From the NCBI RefSeq assembly GCF_022682495.2, contig NC_071392.1:85948797-86012796 (forward strand): 64,000 nucleotides of DNA. The letters are read 5' to 3'. The stretch is from Desmodus rotundus (taxonomy: Eukaryota; Chordata; Mammalia; Chiroptera; Phyllostomidae). The position numbers and the translations under genes were made by a program. Shown here piece by piece: positions 33,921 to 47,540 of the stretch (position 1 is its first letter; each line of letters opens with the position of its first letter). The notes beneath the pieces were generated by a model. That model was given only the letters and a program-made list of their open reading frames with translations, was not told the DNA's origin and made no database searches.

Positions 33921-35384
33921 AAACTGCTACTCATGCTCCTTCTTATTCCACCACTACCTCTGCAATAGCTTAGAAAAGTTCCTGGAACATAGTAAACATT
34001 CAGTAAGTGTTTGCCACTCCTCTTGTGACAAGTGTTACTCAGTCTACAAGGATCATCACATGTCAAACCATTATTATGTGTTAAGTCTTGTGCCAAGTAT
34101 TTTACTTATCTTATCTCATTTGATTGAAGACACTCTTACTGAGTTTGGTGAAAGCATTCAAGAACAATCCTTAGGTTTTTCAAAATTGATTTCATTAAAG
34201 CTTGAGCTGCCCGGTTGTATTTCTGATCTGAGAAGGAGGTGTGTGCTCTTCCTCTCCAAGGCCAGCACGTCGAGGGATGTTTCTGTCCCCACCCTTGCCC
34301 TTTCCACCACTTCCGAACCATGTTTTCCTGGTGCCAACTCCCCAGATTCTCCAGCCTCCCTTTCCACTGGCTCCTTTCTCAGCCCGCAAGGTTGCCCAGT
34401 CTGCCTAACTTGTGTTGAGAAGTCCCAGGTTGAATGTTATTCTGTATAATATTCTGTTGCCATTTTCTTCTTCCCATCATTCTACACATTCCCAGGTAAG
34501 TTTTTTTTTTTTTTTTTTTTAAATCCTATGCCTTTTTCTTGTGTGAATTGTATGTTTCTGAAACCCACCTCTATCATTTCTGAACTGACCGTGGTTGGTC
34601 ATGATTTCCTAGTCACCAAAATCCTCTTCTAACTCGTTCTTCTCCATAGATTTTTCTGGTGCATTTTGCCCCTTTGACTACGGTATCCTTGGCACTCTGT
34701 CTTGTTTGGTTTTTATGATAGGACACATTCTCGAAGCCCTACACCTTTCTACACACATTCCCCTGCCTCTGTAGGGCCAGATGGTGAGCATCATGTGAGG
34801 ACACCATCTGAGGGATTTTGGAAGCAGAGCATGCACTGCATGGAAGGTCGAGGTTGGGGCAGAAGCAGGGTCAATATCACGTTGTCAGAGAGAAATCAGG
34901 AGGACACCAAAAGGCAGGGAAGGGCAGAAGCTTCATATTTCTGGCATCAATTGGTGGCTGAGACAGCTGCAGTTGTAGGTGAACTATTGTGAATGCCTGG
35001 GTACAGTTGGTCAAAGAGTTTACAAAATCTTATGGAGCCAGAGCGAGAAAGGGCAGAAGTGTGCAGGGGGCAGTTGGTTGGGATGATGGGGAAGGAAGTG
35101 GGTTGGTGGGCAGAAGCACAGATGGACAGCAGGGAAAAAAAGACAGAGAAGAGTTTGGGCTCCATTTCCTTACCTCCTAGTGATGGCAGCTCATGCTGGG
35201 TCAGTCTCTCTCAGAGGCCAGGGGTGATGATGGCATGAGGCTGCAGGCTGGGTGACTGTCAGCTCAAGGAGGGGACCTGGCTGCTGGTTGTTGGCAGTGG
35301 AGTGAATGGACCCCGGTGGAGGTACAGATGTGATAAGCAAGGCTCTCGGACCGTCATTGTCCTTCCTCTTTAGTAAACGTCAGT
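33921..35384. other. Spacer between HAL1 copy 2 and the L1M fragment
   Basis: No gene recognised. MIR/L2-like text occurs at about 33,960-34,140 (GTTCCTGGAACATAGTAAAC, TTACTTATCTTATCTCATTT) and a run of about 20 T lies at 34,501-34,520. The 264-codon frame at 33,655-34,449 reads antisense through the HAL1 5' UTR into flank and is not a gene. Confidence 0.45.
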
Positions 35385-35640
35385 AATCTACACAGTTTAT
35401 AGTTTTTGCTATGGAAATTTTCATGTTGTAGAATCCACAGAGAGAGTAGTGTAACGAGCCCTCGTGCACCTCTTATCTAATTCGGCAATTACCAACGATT
35501 TGTCAATCTTGTTGAATTCTGTCTTTGCCCCACAGCCTTGGGCCTTTTGTTTTTGTTGTAGTATTTTAGAGGAAATCCAAAACATCCCATCATTTTACCC
35601 ACCAATAACTCAGTGCATTCAGGTGTTTTGTGTCTAAGCA
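35385..35640 (-). repeat. L1M-like fragment
   Basis: GGAAATTTTCATGTTGTAGA, AGAGAGTAGTGTAACGAGCC and CATCATTTTACCCACCAATA resemble a diverged mammalian L1 3' region. The orientation and subfamily are uncertain. Confidence 0.4.
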
Positions 35641-37385
35641 CCTGTGTGCACTGGTGCATGCTCCCCTTCTGCAGCCCAATTCCTGTGCTGCTTCTGTGAT
35701 GATGGTCGAGCTCCAGGTGAGTCTTAAGGAAGCGCAGGGCCTGAGAGCCCAGCTGGTACTGCAGATGGGTGTGGTGATGACTCTGGTGCTAGTATCTTTT
35801 GTCTCCTTGAAGTTTTGTGGCTCCAAGAGCCCCCACTGGGACTAGCTAGACCTTGTTCCTTAAATTAAAATGGGGCATTTCTTTTCTAGGAAGTCAGCTT
35901 GGTGTTTAAAATGGAAATTTATATTTTGGGTAAAAAGGAGTTTGCCGTTTGCAAGTCTTTGAGCTAGTCCAATGGGTAACCTTAGTATCAATATGATACT
36001 CAACCTTAGTTACTAAGCACCCAGCTCTGGGGGGCATAGAGGTACTGGAGATACATGCGCCAACCTAGTAGGACTGACACAAAGGGATAGAAACGTAATT
36101 AACAGTACGGCACGGTACACAGTGATCCACTATCCCGTACAAAACGCGTGTGTGCTCCATAATTACAGTGACCCCACTATGTAAATCAGAAGTCGGGATA
36201 CGTAATTTAAGGAAGATTTTTCCCACCATGAATTTACTTATAACAGGAGTCCCACAAAAATCACATTTCCTGCTGTATATGAATTATTTTTATTAAGAAC
36301 ACAGTATCACATCAACTCAGGGCCACATAGAAAACCTGGCTATGTGGCTCCCATGCAGGGCTCCAAATGTGGAGTGCTCAGCAGGACTCGGTGGCCAGGG
36401 AAGGGTGACGTGGAACCCAGAGGTCTGACTTGGTTCCACACGGTCAGGAGCCAATTTAAAGGCCACGAGGGATTCGGATAGGGTGGCAGTGGAAAGTAAT
36501 TTCAGGAAGGGACGTGGAGGTGAGGTGGTGAGTGTCCTTAACTGTGTTTCATGGAACAGTAGTGCCAATCAGATGTGCCAGAGTTTTCACTGAAAAATGT
36601 GTTCTGCGGTCAAATGCATTTTGAAAAATGCTGGTTATTAAAAAACTTTCAGGTCTCATCACATGCTCAGCTGATGTGCCTGTAAATGGAGAAGAGGTGA
36701 GAGTTGGTCGCATTTTTTTCTTTCCTTTTTTGCCTTAAGTAAAGGATCTATTAATATCCAAAGAACATGGCGTTTCTCAGCACACAGTTTAGGAAACACC
36801 GTGTTAAGGGTTTGATCATATCTTAAAGGACATGGACAGTCACAGAAAGCTTTTCTGCAGGACACAGGGACATGTCACCAAGGTTAATCTGCTGTGTTTT
36901 TAGGATGGAGTGAAAAGGGGGAAGGTGAAGAAGTCAAGGAGACTGTAGTAGAGTTGAGGGATGCAGTGAGGAGGGCCTGCTGGTTTGCAGCAGGGGACAC
37001 AAGGGTGGAAAAGTAAGAGCAGGCCCAGGAGATAACACACAGGAAGCTCCTTCGTTTTCAATAGGTAAAGGAGTGGGGCAGGCAGGGGGAGGGGCAAGTT
37101 GAGCATCACGCTGAGGGTTTTTGTGCAGGGAGACCAAGACCATTGACAGAATGGCTGTATTTACACAGGGCCAGAGCTGGAGGGGTGCTGAGGCCGGAGC
37201 TGAGCAGGCTGAGCCCCATGTGGCCGTTCAGGTGGTTCTGTACAGCAGCAGCAGATGCGAGGCAAAGTCTAGGAGGGAGAGGGCTGTGCTGGGCAGGGAG
37301 CCCTGGACACTTTCATAACCGGGTTCCTGGGTGGTGGTGGTGTATGCGGGTTTTACAGGTGGTGTGGTAGCTGCAAAGGAAACAG

Positions 37386-37568
37386 TATCTGGAGTCAGAG
37401 ATCCCGGTTCCAGTTCTGATCTGCCCCAAATTCTTCACAACTTTGGACAAATTTATTTTGCCTGAAAATCGATAAAGAGATAGATAAATAGGTGTGGAAA
37501 TGCAGTAAAGATGTATCTCAAAGGGTTGATGTGCAGGTGAATGTGATGTGTGTGCGATAGGAACTGGA
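37386..37568 (+). repeat. MIR SINE fragment (copy B)
   Basis: Identical duplicate of the MIR relic at 1,508-1,690. Confidence 0.5.
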
Positions 37569-37917
37569 AAGGGCTGTACGAGTTTTAGTTACTGTTGTGA
37601 GTGACGGATCTGGGAGATAGAAACCTGAAGTGCAAGCCCAGGTGCAGAGGGCAGGCCCAGTGTAGGTGAGCAGCGAGGAGACGTTAGCACCATAACCACA
37701 GCGTGGCGAGTGCTCGGCCAGTGCTCCCTACACACCAGTTGATAGGGTTAGCTGACCCACGTCACTGACGCAAGTGGAAAACAAGAGAGGGCACATATCT
37801 AGTCCTGCAGAATATTTCTAGAAATCTCCCATCAGGTTGAAGCAGGGCCATTAATGAACATACTTTGCCTGTGGTGACTTACTATTCATTTAACAGCCAT
37901 TGTACCCAGATATCAAT

Positions 37918-38628
37918 GTAGGTGCTGTGAATAGAGTCGTGAATAAAACAGGTAAAGTCATTTACTTATGAAATTTCTATCTAGTGGGTAAAACAATCAA
38001 TAATAAAATATACAAAAAAAACCCTTGTCAAGTGATGGTAAGTGCAATGACGAAAAGTGGAGCAGGGCAGAGAAGAAAGATGGGGATGCTCTGCTGTTTA
38101 GTTTGCAATCACGGCGATTGTTTCTCTTAAAAAAACCAAGATTTGAACAAAGAGCTGAAGACAAGAGAACTAGCTGGGGAAAGAGCATTCCACACAGAGG
38201 AAAGAGCAAGTGCAAAGGACCTGAGGCAGGACCGCCTTTGGAAGTGGAGAGGAGCACGTGGGGGAGCTAGTGTTAGAGGTGAGGGCAGAGAGGTGGCAGT
38301 GTCCAGCCCGTGGATTGCTTTTAAGGTCGTGGCAGTGACCGGATTTTACTAGGGAAGCTACTTGACATGCTGTTGTATGATCTTATATTTTCAAAGACTC
38401 CATCAGACTGCTGTGGGGAAAGGTGGACACAGGGAGTAAGATGGAAGCAAAGGAAGGTACTGCAAACATCCAGGCAAAGGGGGTGTGACTTGGATTAGGG
38501 AGACAGCAGTAGAGGTGGTGAGAGGTGAGTGAAGTGTGTTCTGTGTGTATCTAGAAGGCAAAGCAGAGCAGATCGGCTGGTAATTGTGGGAGGACTTGAA
38601 AGAAGGAAGAAGCCAACACCCATGCTCT
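37918..38628 (-). repeat. LINE-2 (L2) fragment, copy B
   Basis: Identical duplicate of the L2 fragment at 2,040-2,750. Confidence 0.65.
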
Positions 38629-38697
38629 AGCATCCCATTTTATGTTTGTTGATAGCATTTGTTACTGTTTTGATCATACCCTATACTTTTCCTTACT

Positions 38698-38843
38698 TGA
38701 GTATTGTCTTCCCTAACTGCTAGACTAGGCCCTCCATGAGATCAGAGACATGGGCCGCCTTGTCACAGCCCCAGTCCAACACCTAGGGGAGTGCTGGGCA
38801 CACGGAGAGGCTCGGTTAATAGTTGTTCGCGTGAATAAGTGAA
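38698..38843 (+). repeat. LINE-2 (L2) 3' end, copy B
   Basis: Identical duplicate of the L2 tail at 2,820-2,965. Confidence 0.65.
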
Positions 38844-40422
38844 AGGAAAAGGTGACATCCTAATTGAGTCCTCAACAGATTTCTGCCATTTCGCTCTCCA
38901 CTTCCACTTGTGGAAATCTCCTTAGGGGAAATTTTCACAAATGCCAAGACTTACCCCCATAGATGTTCATCAAAACAACTGCTTCTAAATTAAACACATC
39001 CTAGCTGTTCAACAAGACGAGAACTTGGGATGCTTCCAAAACCATTCAAGGGAGTCTTTGCCCACTTTTGGGCAGGATGGTCTGTGGCTGGAAATACCCC
39101 CTCTGCTGGGGCAGAAGTCCCAGAGCCCTGCAGTCCCACAGGCCCGGGATCATTCCTGCGAGATGTTGGTTCACTTCGAACCAGGCGTTGTAATTACAGC
39201 TCCTGCAGTCTCCAGGGTTCAATTAAAAAGTTTTACTGCAGGCTTCACAGCGGTTCCTGGGGCCTCATTATGGTCAACTCTCCTCACTGTGGGCCTATAT
39301 GGAGGGAGTTCAGGGAAAAGAGAGCAATGACTGAGGGGAAGAAATGGAGGAGGAGCACTGTATTATGATAGAAAAACAGGAGGGAGAGCAGGAGCTTTAA
39401 TTAAAACCCAGCTGGGCAATTTGCATCAGTGAGTGTAACCCTGAGAAGGAGAAGGTGGTGGTAGCCTTAGAAAATGCTGTGGGAATATGGGTTAGCTCGG
39501 CCCCTGGGAGGTTACATTTTTAGTAGACGTTGCAGTACAGCTTACAGCAGGTACTCTGCTCATTCCTGTGGGGACTCAGGCTTGTGTGTTTATAAACCCT
39601 GTATTTATGCTGCTGAGTGCTGGGAAAAATGAGATATAACACCATTTTCCCCCACCCAGCAAAGAATTTTTTTAAAAGTTACACCACAGATTCCAAGTTC
39701 TAGTACACAATCTCAAGTGTATTTATTCCCAGTGCAGGCACTTCCATGCTGAAAGGAACGTAGACTTCTGCTGCCTCTTCCTTTTACAAATAGGAAAAGG
39801 GTGTCCAGAGAGTATTTGAGGTAATAGAAAAAGAAAAAGAATGCATTAATGCCTGAGCCTTATCTCAGCTCTTTCTCCACTATTCTATACTGTTTTCCAT
39901 TTTTTCCTGGATTGATTTGTTCAACCAATACTCAGTGAAAACCCGTGTGCAATAAATACACTGGTTAGTGATTGGAGAAGGTGGTACACAAAGATGAAAC
40001 TGGAATGAATTTTACTTTCTAGAGATGTACTCTAGATACAGGTGGTCTCATACTCGTCCTTTTCTCTTTCTTTCCTCTGCCCAACTGTACAGCCAACTTA
40101 GGTGGCCAGGTTTAGAACATCGTGAGCCATGGGATCTCATGCAAAGTAGAAAATGTGGGAGCCATATGGGCTTCCAGGGATTCCAAGAATTGGGTGGAAT
40201 TCTTGGAGGAAGAGGCTGCTGTCAGTTTGGTCTGAGGTTGCTGTGAGTATATCTAGTGTGGCACTCAGGGATCATGGTTGGCAAGCAACAGAAAAGAAAG
40301 CCTTGCCTAACTTCTGCAGGAAAGGAATTTACTGGCCGTATTTGGACAGCTCTCATAATTGATGGCACATATGCAGAACCAGGTCTGAATACACTAGGAA
40401 CCAGGACCCAGATGTTCAGATG

Positions 40423-42936
40423 TGCGGCATTACCTGTACAGGTTCAGTTCAGACCGCCACAGAGAAGCAAATATCGCCATAAAGTGAGGTATGAAACGTT
40501 TGATTTCCCAGTGCATGTAAAATTTATGTTTGTACTGTACTCTGCGAAGTGTGAAGTGGCATCATGTCTAAAAAAACCCAAACTGAATGTACATACCTTA
40601 ATGTAAAAATACTTTATTGGAGGCACGTCTACAATGGTGGCGTAGGTGGAAGCTGAACTTGCTCTTTCTCAGAGCAGATCGAATGTACACCTGTATTTAG
40701 AGCAAGTCCCCTGGAGAGACAACTGAGAGTCAATTGAACAGCTCCTGCAAGACAGGCAGGAGAGAGGGACTGTGTAGAGAAGGTCAGGGAACCTAAAAAC
40801 TGCTGACCATCACCTGAGCCTTCAGCCAGTCATAACCATGTTGCTGGCGGAGGGTCTCACCTTGATGTGGATGACCGCTGACTCATCAGGGGTGGATGCT
40901 GAAGGCTGGGGTGGCTGCGGCAATTTCTGAAGATAAGACATTGTCATTTGCTGCAGTGACGGACTCTGCTTTTCATAATCTCTCTGTAGTGTGCAATGCT
41001 GTTTGAGAGCATTTACCCACAGAACCTCTTTCAAAATTGGCGTCAATGCTCTCGAACCCTGCTGCTGCTTTATCAATGAAGTTATGTCATGTTCTAAGTC
41101 TATTGTTGTTATTTCTACAGTCTTCACAGCATCTTCTCCAGGAGTGGATCCCATCTCAAGAAATCACTTTCTCTGCTTATCTATTAAAGCTGCATGATGA
41201 GATTGCAGCGATTCAGTGGCATCTTCAGGCCCCACTTCTCATTCTAGTCCCTTTCCATTTCCACCACATCTGTAGTGACTTCGTGCACTGAAGTCTGGAG
41301 CTGCTCACAGCCTTCTTGTGGGTTGAACTCAGCTTCTTCCAAACCCCTGTTAATGTTGATATTTTAACTTCTTCTCATGAGTCACAAGTGTTCTGAGTGG
41401 CATCGAGAATGATGAACCCTTTCAGAAGGTTTTTACCTTGTCCACATCCATCAGAGGAATCACTATCTATGGCAGCTCTAGCCTTGCAAAATTATTTCTT
41501 AAATAATAAGACTGGAAAGTCAAAATCACTCCTTGATCTAAGAGCTGAAGAATGCATGTTGAGTTAGCAGGCATGAAAACAACATCTCCATCAGAGCTCA
41601 TGGGCCACCAGCTGCATTGTCCATGAGCAGTAATATTTTGAAAGAGATCTTTTTTTTCTGAGCACTAGGTCTCAGCAGTGGGCTTAGAATATTCAGTGAA
41701 CCATGCTGTAAGCAGATGTGCTGTCATCCAGGCTTTGTTGTTTTGTTTATAGACCTCGGGCAGAGTCAATTTATAGTTCTGAAGGGTGCTGAGATGTCCA
41801 GAAGGGTAAATGAGCCCTGACTTCCACTTAAAGTCACCAAGTGCATTAGCTGCCAACAAGAGAGTCAGCCTGTCCTTCAAAGCTTTGAAGCCAGACATTG
41901 ACTTCTCTCTCACTGTGAAAGTCCGAGATGGCCTCCTCTTCTGAATAAAACTGTTTCCTTTACATTGAAAGTCTGTTTAGTGCAGCCACCTTCATTAATT
42001 TTCTTGGCTAGGTCTTCTGGATCACTTGCCATGGCCTCTTTATCAGCTCTTGCTACTGCATCGTGTACTCCTATGTTATGGAGATGGCTTCTTTCCCCAA
42101 CCCTCACGAGCCCACTTATGCTTCAGACTTTTCTTCTGCAGCTCCCTCACCTCTCAGCCTTCACAGAATTGAAGAGACTTAGGGCCTTGCTCTGGACTAG
42201 GTTTTGGCTTAAGGGAATGTTGTGGCTGGTTTGATCTTCTATCCAGACCACTAAGCCTTTCTCCACACCAGCAATAAGGCTGTTCTGCTTTCTTATCATT
42301 TGTGTGTTCACTGGAGTAGCATTTTTAACTTCCATCAAGGCCTTTTTCTTTGTATTAACAACTTGACTAATTGTTTGATGCAGGAGGTGTAGCTTTCAGC
42401 CTGTCTCAGCTTTTGGCACGCCTTCCTCAGTAAGCCTACTCATTTCTAGCTTTTGATTTAAAGTGAGAGACGTGTGACTCTTCTTTACACTTGAACACTG
42501 GGAGGCCTTGTAGGGTTGCTAATTGGTCTAATTTCAATACTGTTGTGTCTCTGGGACTAGGGAGGCACAAGGGGGGTGGGAGGAGAGATGGATGGATGGA
42601 TGGATGGATGGATAGATATAAGGGAACAGCTGGTCCCTGGAGCAGTCAGAACACACTCAATATTGATTAACTTTGCTGTCTCATATGGGCACGGTTCACG
42701 GCACCCCAAAGGTAACTGATCACACATCCCCAAAACAAATATAGTAATGATAAAAAACTGGAAAGATTGCAAGGATTACCAAAATGTGACCCCGAGACGC
42801 AAGGTGAGCAAATGCAGTTGGAAAACAGCACCGATAGACTTGTTCAGTGCAGGGTTGCCACAGCCCTTCAATGTGTAAAAAATGCAGTCTCTGCAAAGCA
42901 GAATAAAGTGCAGCACAATCAAATGAGGTTTGTCTG
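40423..42936 (-). mobile_element. Tigger1 DNA transposon, decayed; copy B
   Basis: Base-for-base duplicate of the Tigger1 relic at 4,545-7,058, with the same internal insert and GGAT tract (about 42,587-42,618). It was carried by the segmental duplication rather than by transposition. Confidence 0.9.
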
Positions 42937-45523
42937 TACAGCAACAATTATGCCACCAGAGGAACTTGGTTAGGTTGTGGCGGCTGTGGCTACTGGTCAT
43001 TGGATGCCACCAACAGAATTAATTCCACACTTGACACTCTTCTTGTCATCTGCTTGGGACTCAGCCCCCAGTGGACTCGGCTGACTCCTCTCTAGCCACG
43101 GGGGTGAGAGTAAGAAATATGTGTGCTTGGCATTTTTAGCTGGTGTGCTGTGAAGAAGGACCTCATTTCCTACTCACACTCAGAATATTGGTGCAGGGCC
43201 CCAAACAGAATCAGGATCCCAATGCTGAGTGGCAAAAAAGAGAAAGAAACAAAGAAACGAAGTCCCCTGCGTCTGTTGAAAATTCAACAGAACTAAGTGA
43301 GTTGAGAGCAGATAGTCTGTCGAGTGTAGCCACATTTTCACTCTTCACACGCAGGTTTTAAATGTGAATAAGTTTGTTGTCAATATAGGTTCATCCTAGA
43401 TCCCCAAAGATATGTTGAGAAGTAAGGTGCTATTATTTGGGAACCCACCTCCCCTAAATATCTTACTATTATAAAAATAATCTCTGAGCTAACTATAGTT
43501 CATTAAAAGAAAAATACTGTGTACACATTAGTCTCTTAAGTGAAAAGCGCATAATAAAAGCTAATTGAGTCGATAGAAACTCAGTTTGTCTGGCTGAGGT
43601 ATGGATCATACCCTGGCTAATCTCTTTCTCTTTACTTGAAAACTACTCTGCGTTTTCACGTAAAGCTAAATATAATGTCCTTCTTTCACTTTTCCTGCCC
43701 ACAGTTTCTCCCTCCATCCTGGATTCTTCACTACTGTGTAAATAGTCTCCAGTATTTCATTGTTTTACAGAATGAACTGTTCCCTAGGCCCTTTAACGCT
43801 TCAAGTACCTGCTTCTTGGCTTCCTTACCAAGAAAAACACATTGCCAGCATTTTGAATCTGAGTTGTCCTGAATCCCGAATCCCTCCTGCCCCGTTCTCC
43901 TCAACCTGCCCCAGGTGGGTTCCCCACTAGGCCTCACCCACCCTGATGAGATCACCCACAGCCTCCACTAGCACGGGTCCCTAAGGTTCCCTCAGTCCTC
44001 ACTCCTGGGACTTCTTCGTGCATACTTGGCGCCCTGGGAATGCTGTCATCTCCCAAGGCCTCTGCTTTTAACTGTTTTCTCCACACCGCTCTGTGACACT
44101 GGGGTGAATTTGGGCTTTCCCTTCTCTCTCGGGCTGGTCCTCCCCAATCCCATTTGATTTCTCCAGGCTGCTGGCCTGCAGCGTTCTCAATGTGCTGCTT
44201 CCTACTGCGTTCGACACTGCCGAAACTAAGAATGCCAACTCTCTTCTGAAAAGTTCCTCCTTTCCATGGTCAGACCTGGGCTCTCCCCTGAAGTCTAGAC
44301 TCCTCTGTCAAACTGCCTGTCTAATATCTCCTCTTGATTTGTGCTCGGAACCGCTGCAGTGTAGACTTGTATGAAACTCTTTGATATTCTCCCCTCCTCT
44401 CACACTCTCATGCCCACTGTCTCAGCTAAAGTGGGAAAAACTCTGACGGTTCCAGCCAAGAGCCGCGGTATCATCCTTCGTCTCTGTTTCCCTGTGACTG
44501 TCACATCCAATTCATCAGCTAAGACTACGGCTCCCGCCCAAATATACAGGATCCCAAAATAATTAGTATTTTCTCTTCCTTTTCAGTTTGCTTATTTTTC
44601 TTGTTGCATCGCATTAATAAGGACCTCCGAGGATCCTTCTCGTGTTCTTGAACTTACTGTGAATGCTTCTGATTTTTTCCTACCAAGTGTAATGCTTGCC
44701 GAAGGTTTCTGGTAGATGTACCATTTGTTATAGGACATTTGTTTCTGCTTTTCTGTGCTGCAAATGTTTAGTTACGACTGGGTCTTGACTTTTCAAGTTA
44801 TTTTTCTGCACGGCCATAAAATTTCTCTCTTGTAACCTAATCTGTGCACTTGGTGAAGATATTAGATACATGGGAGTTGCATTTTGCATTCCTGAGTTTT
44901 AGCTGTTCCCACCGTCAGCTTCCCCAGGACCTGGAAGCTCCCAGGGCCACTGCTGCTCTGCAAGCCCTTTGCATCCGGCAGGTGCTTCTAAAACACCCAT
45001 CTCCCTGGATGTTTTAGGGGGAGCCTGCCTTCTGGATTTCCAACCATGTGAGAGTTTTACAAAAGATCGTGTCTTTCTAGTACCTTACATCTGAGGGTTG
45101 AAGAGGCTGGAGCCCGGGCTTAGCATGCCATCTTGAGGACAGACGGGGAAGGACGGAGCTATTTTGGTTGATGACATAAAGAGATTTGGGGACCATGCTG
45201 AGTTAGAGGAATGCCCTTGGTCTGAAATATGATGACATACAGCAGGGGTGGGGGAAGTGATCCTCGAGAGAAAAGAAAAACCCCTCAGAAATTAATGCTG
45301 GCTGAAGTTCAGGTAAGGTGAGAAAAGACACAGGTGCGAGAAGAAGGGAAGACAGAGCCCGAAAAATGTCAATGCCTAAAAAATGTAACTCAAAGCTGAT
45401 GACTGCCTTTGAAAGTTTCCATCATTGTCCCCACAAAAGTATTTGCTGAAAACATTCTCATAAGTACTGGTTCTTTACTATAGAAAAGGGGTAGGGGGGA
45501 AACCTTAGGAAAGTTCCCTTTCA

Positions 45524-47334
45524 TCCAGTCCCACCACCAATATGACCACAATTTTCATGCAGCCAATCATAAGGCAGGAAAGATGGAGGAAAGATTAAAG
45601 TCATACTGAAAGTACCTTCTAGATTGATGGGAGAATTTCTTTGAATTTCATTAAGTATCATAGGCCTCTATCGGTTATTCAGTGGGGATAGGAGGTGGGG
45701 GATCTGTAATCAGTCCTGTATATCCTTATAGAGTACTCGAATGCCTATGGAAATCTTTGATGTGCCAGGCGCTAGGACCCGAGTTAGAGATAAAGCTCTG
45801 AGAAATGCAGACATCAGCCCTGCCTTCACGAAACATACAGCCTAGTGAGGGAAGAGAACAGTAAACAGGTATTAACTGCAAGTGTGATGAGAAGTATTAT
45901 GGTATTTTGACATGTATAATGTGCACCTTTTTTTGCCCGAATTATTGAGGGAAATATAAGGATGCCCATTATAAATGGGTAGTACTAATTCTATATCTAT
46001 ATAAATGTTTTTAATTTTTTTAATTTATGCTTCTGTGTTAAAAGTATAACTCTAGAAAGCAATAATGATATTCATATGCAAAATAATACCCTGGAATGTG
46101 ATCACTGGTTTTGTTCCTAAGTATAAATAAATAGAAAATTAAATTAAAAAATTAAAAGTTAAAATGTGTTAGTTGGACTTTTCTGATGACAAGTGATAGA
46201 AACTCAACTCAAACTGGTTGATGCAAAAGGAAGCAATTTATTGATTCAGGAAACACAAAGTTCTGGGAGTTGACCCAGAGCTGAGAGCACTACTAGATCT
46301 CCATGATTGAGCAATATTCTTAGGAATAGAGATTTTTGTCTTTGGTTTGCCATAACTTTCCAAGATAATGATATTATAAGCAGCTTTTGCCTTAAATGGC
46401 TTATAGAAACTGTGATCTCAGAAAAAAAAAATCAATTCTTTCTGCACCATTTTGGAAACAGTTGATGGTGAGGAGCTGTAAGGTTTTCTCAGTGGCCACA
46501 AGGGGGAGACAACGAACAACATGGTGTCCACAGATGGACAGTGTCTAAGGTTCATTTAAGATAGAAATGGGCCCGAGAGGAGCCTGCGAGGCCCACATTG
46601 AAGACGGCGTCCTTTGTGAGGGGTTCCCGTCTTATGGGTCCAGCTTGTATTTCTCTCATTGGTGCACACAGCACCCTGGGCTCCAGTCTCTGCAGGCCCG
46701 GGAGAGCTCTGAAGGCCACGCTGAAGCGCTACAATTTGTTTTTAATCGCTGTGAGTGTCCTTGCACGGGTCCCTTCTTCTTGGGCCAGCTGTGCTGCATT
46801 TGAGTTTCCGAATATGCGCTAAGTTCATTCATTAGTTCACCGCCAGAGTTTTCTTCCGGCCATTAAGGGACCGGGAACAAGACAGAAGCGGAGGTAAAGT
46901 GGTAGAGTGTTTTTTTTTTTGGTTTGTTTAATTGTCCCTTTCACCTGTGATCCTCAGTAAAAAGGATTGGCTTTTTTCAGGTTATTCTCTGTGAAAGGCA
47001 AATCCAAGCAGCTTTGATAAATTTGTTGGAAGACTAGCAAAAAAAATCTATTTTGAAGTAGTGGTTTTCTAACTGGGTGTTGGCTTTGAGTGTCATCCCC
47101 TTGGTGTGGGGCACTGGCCACCTGCGGCTGTGACCAGGAGACTGTGCCTTCAGGTTGGGTCCTGGGCACCCCCCAAGGCAAAAACTCCTCTCTCTGCATC
47201 TGTGGGTGTTGCCCACACCCTCGGCTTCTCTGTTCTGTGGGCCTCCGGCTGGACGGGTGCTTTGGGATGTCAATTCTAACTGTTTTCTCACCCCCCTATT
47301 TCCCTATCTCAACTTAATATTTAATTTTTAAAAA
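45524..47334. other. Spacer after duplicate B
   Basis: No gene recognised. An L2-like piece in reverse orientation lies at about 45,745-45,905 (GATGTGCCAGGCGCTAGGAC, AGCCCTGCCTTCACGAAACA). Sequence at 46,165-46,300 (AGAAACTCAACTCAAACTGG) looks like an old dispersed repeat that I could not classify. Confidence 0.45.
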
Positions 47335-47540
47335 TTTTATTTATTTATTTTTAGAAAGAGGGGAAGGGAAGGCAAAAGAGGGGGAGAGAAACATCAAATC
47401 AATGTGTGGTTGCCTCTCAAAGGCCCCCCCACTGGGGACCTGGCCTACAACCCAGGCATGGGCCCTGACTGGGAACCAAACTGGTGACCCATTGGTTCAG
47501 AGCCCGGCACTCAATCCACTGAGCTGCACTAGCCATGGCT
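47335..47540 (-). mobile_element. VES-type bat SINE, full length
   Basis: Reverse orientation: an A-rich tail as TTTTATTTATTTATTTTTAG, then AATGTGTGGTTGCCTCTCAA, CCACTGGGGACCTGGCCTAC, ACCCAGGCATGGGCCCTGAC, B-box and A-box complements, and AGCCATGGC at the 5' end. Possible imperfect target-site duplication (AACTTAATATTT / AACCTAACATTT). Confidence 0.85.

Larger units (their letters stand above)
35879..45523. repeat. Segmental duplication, copy B
   Basis: Counterpart of copy A in the same orientation, without the HAL1 insertion. The left limit is unknown because copy A runs off the window; 35,879 is simply where base 1 aligns. The right limit is near 45,523, beyond which the sequence is unrelated to that after 11,632. 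It holds the same MIR, L2 and Tigger1 relics as copy A. Confidence 0.95.

Noticed and set aside
33655..34449. 264-codon plus-strand frame
   Set aside because: Reads antisense through the HAL1 5' UTR and continues into unrelated flank; no domain.
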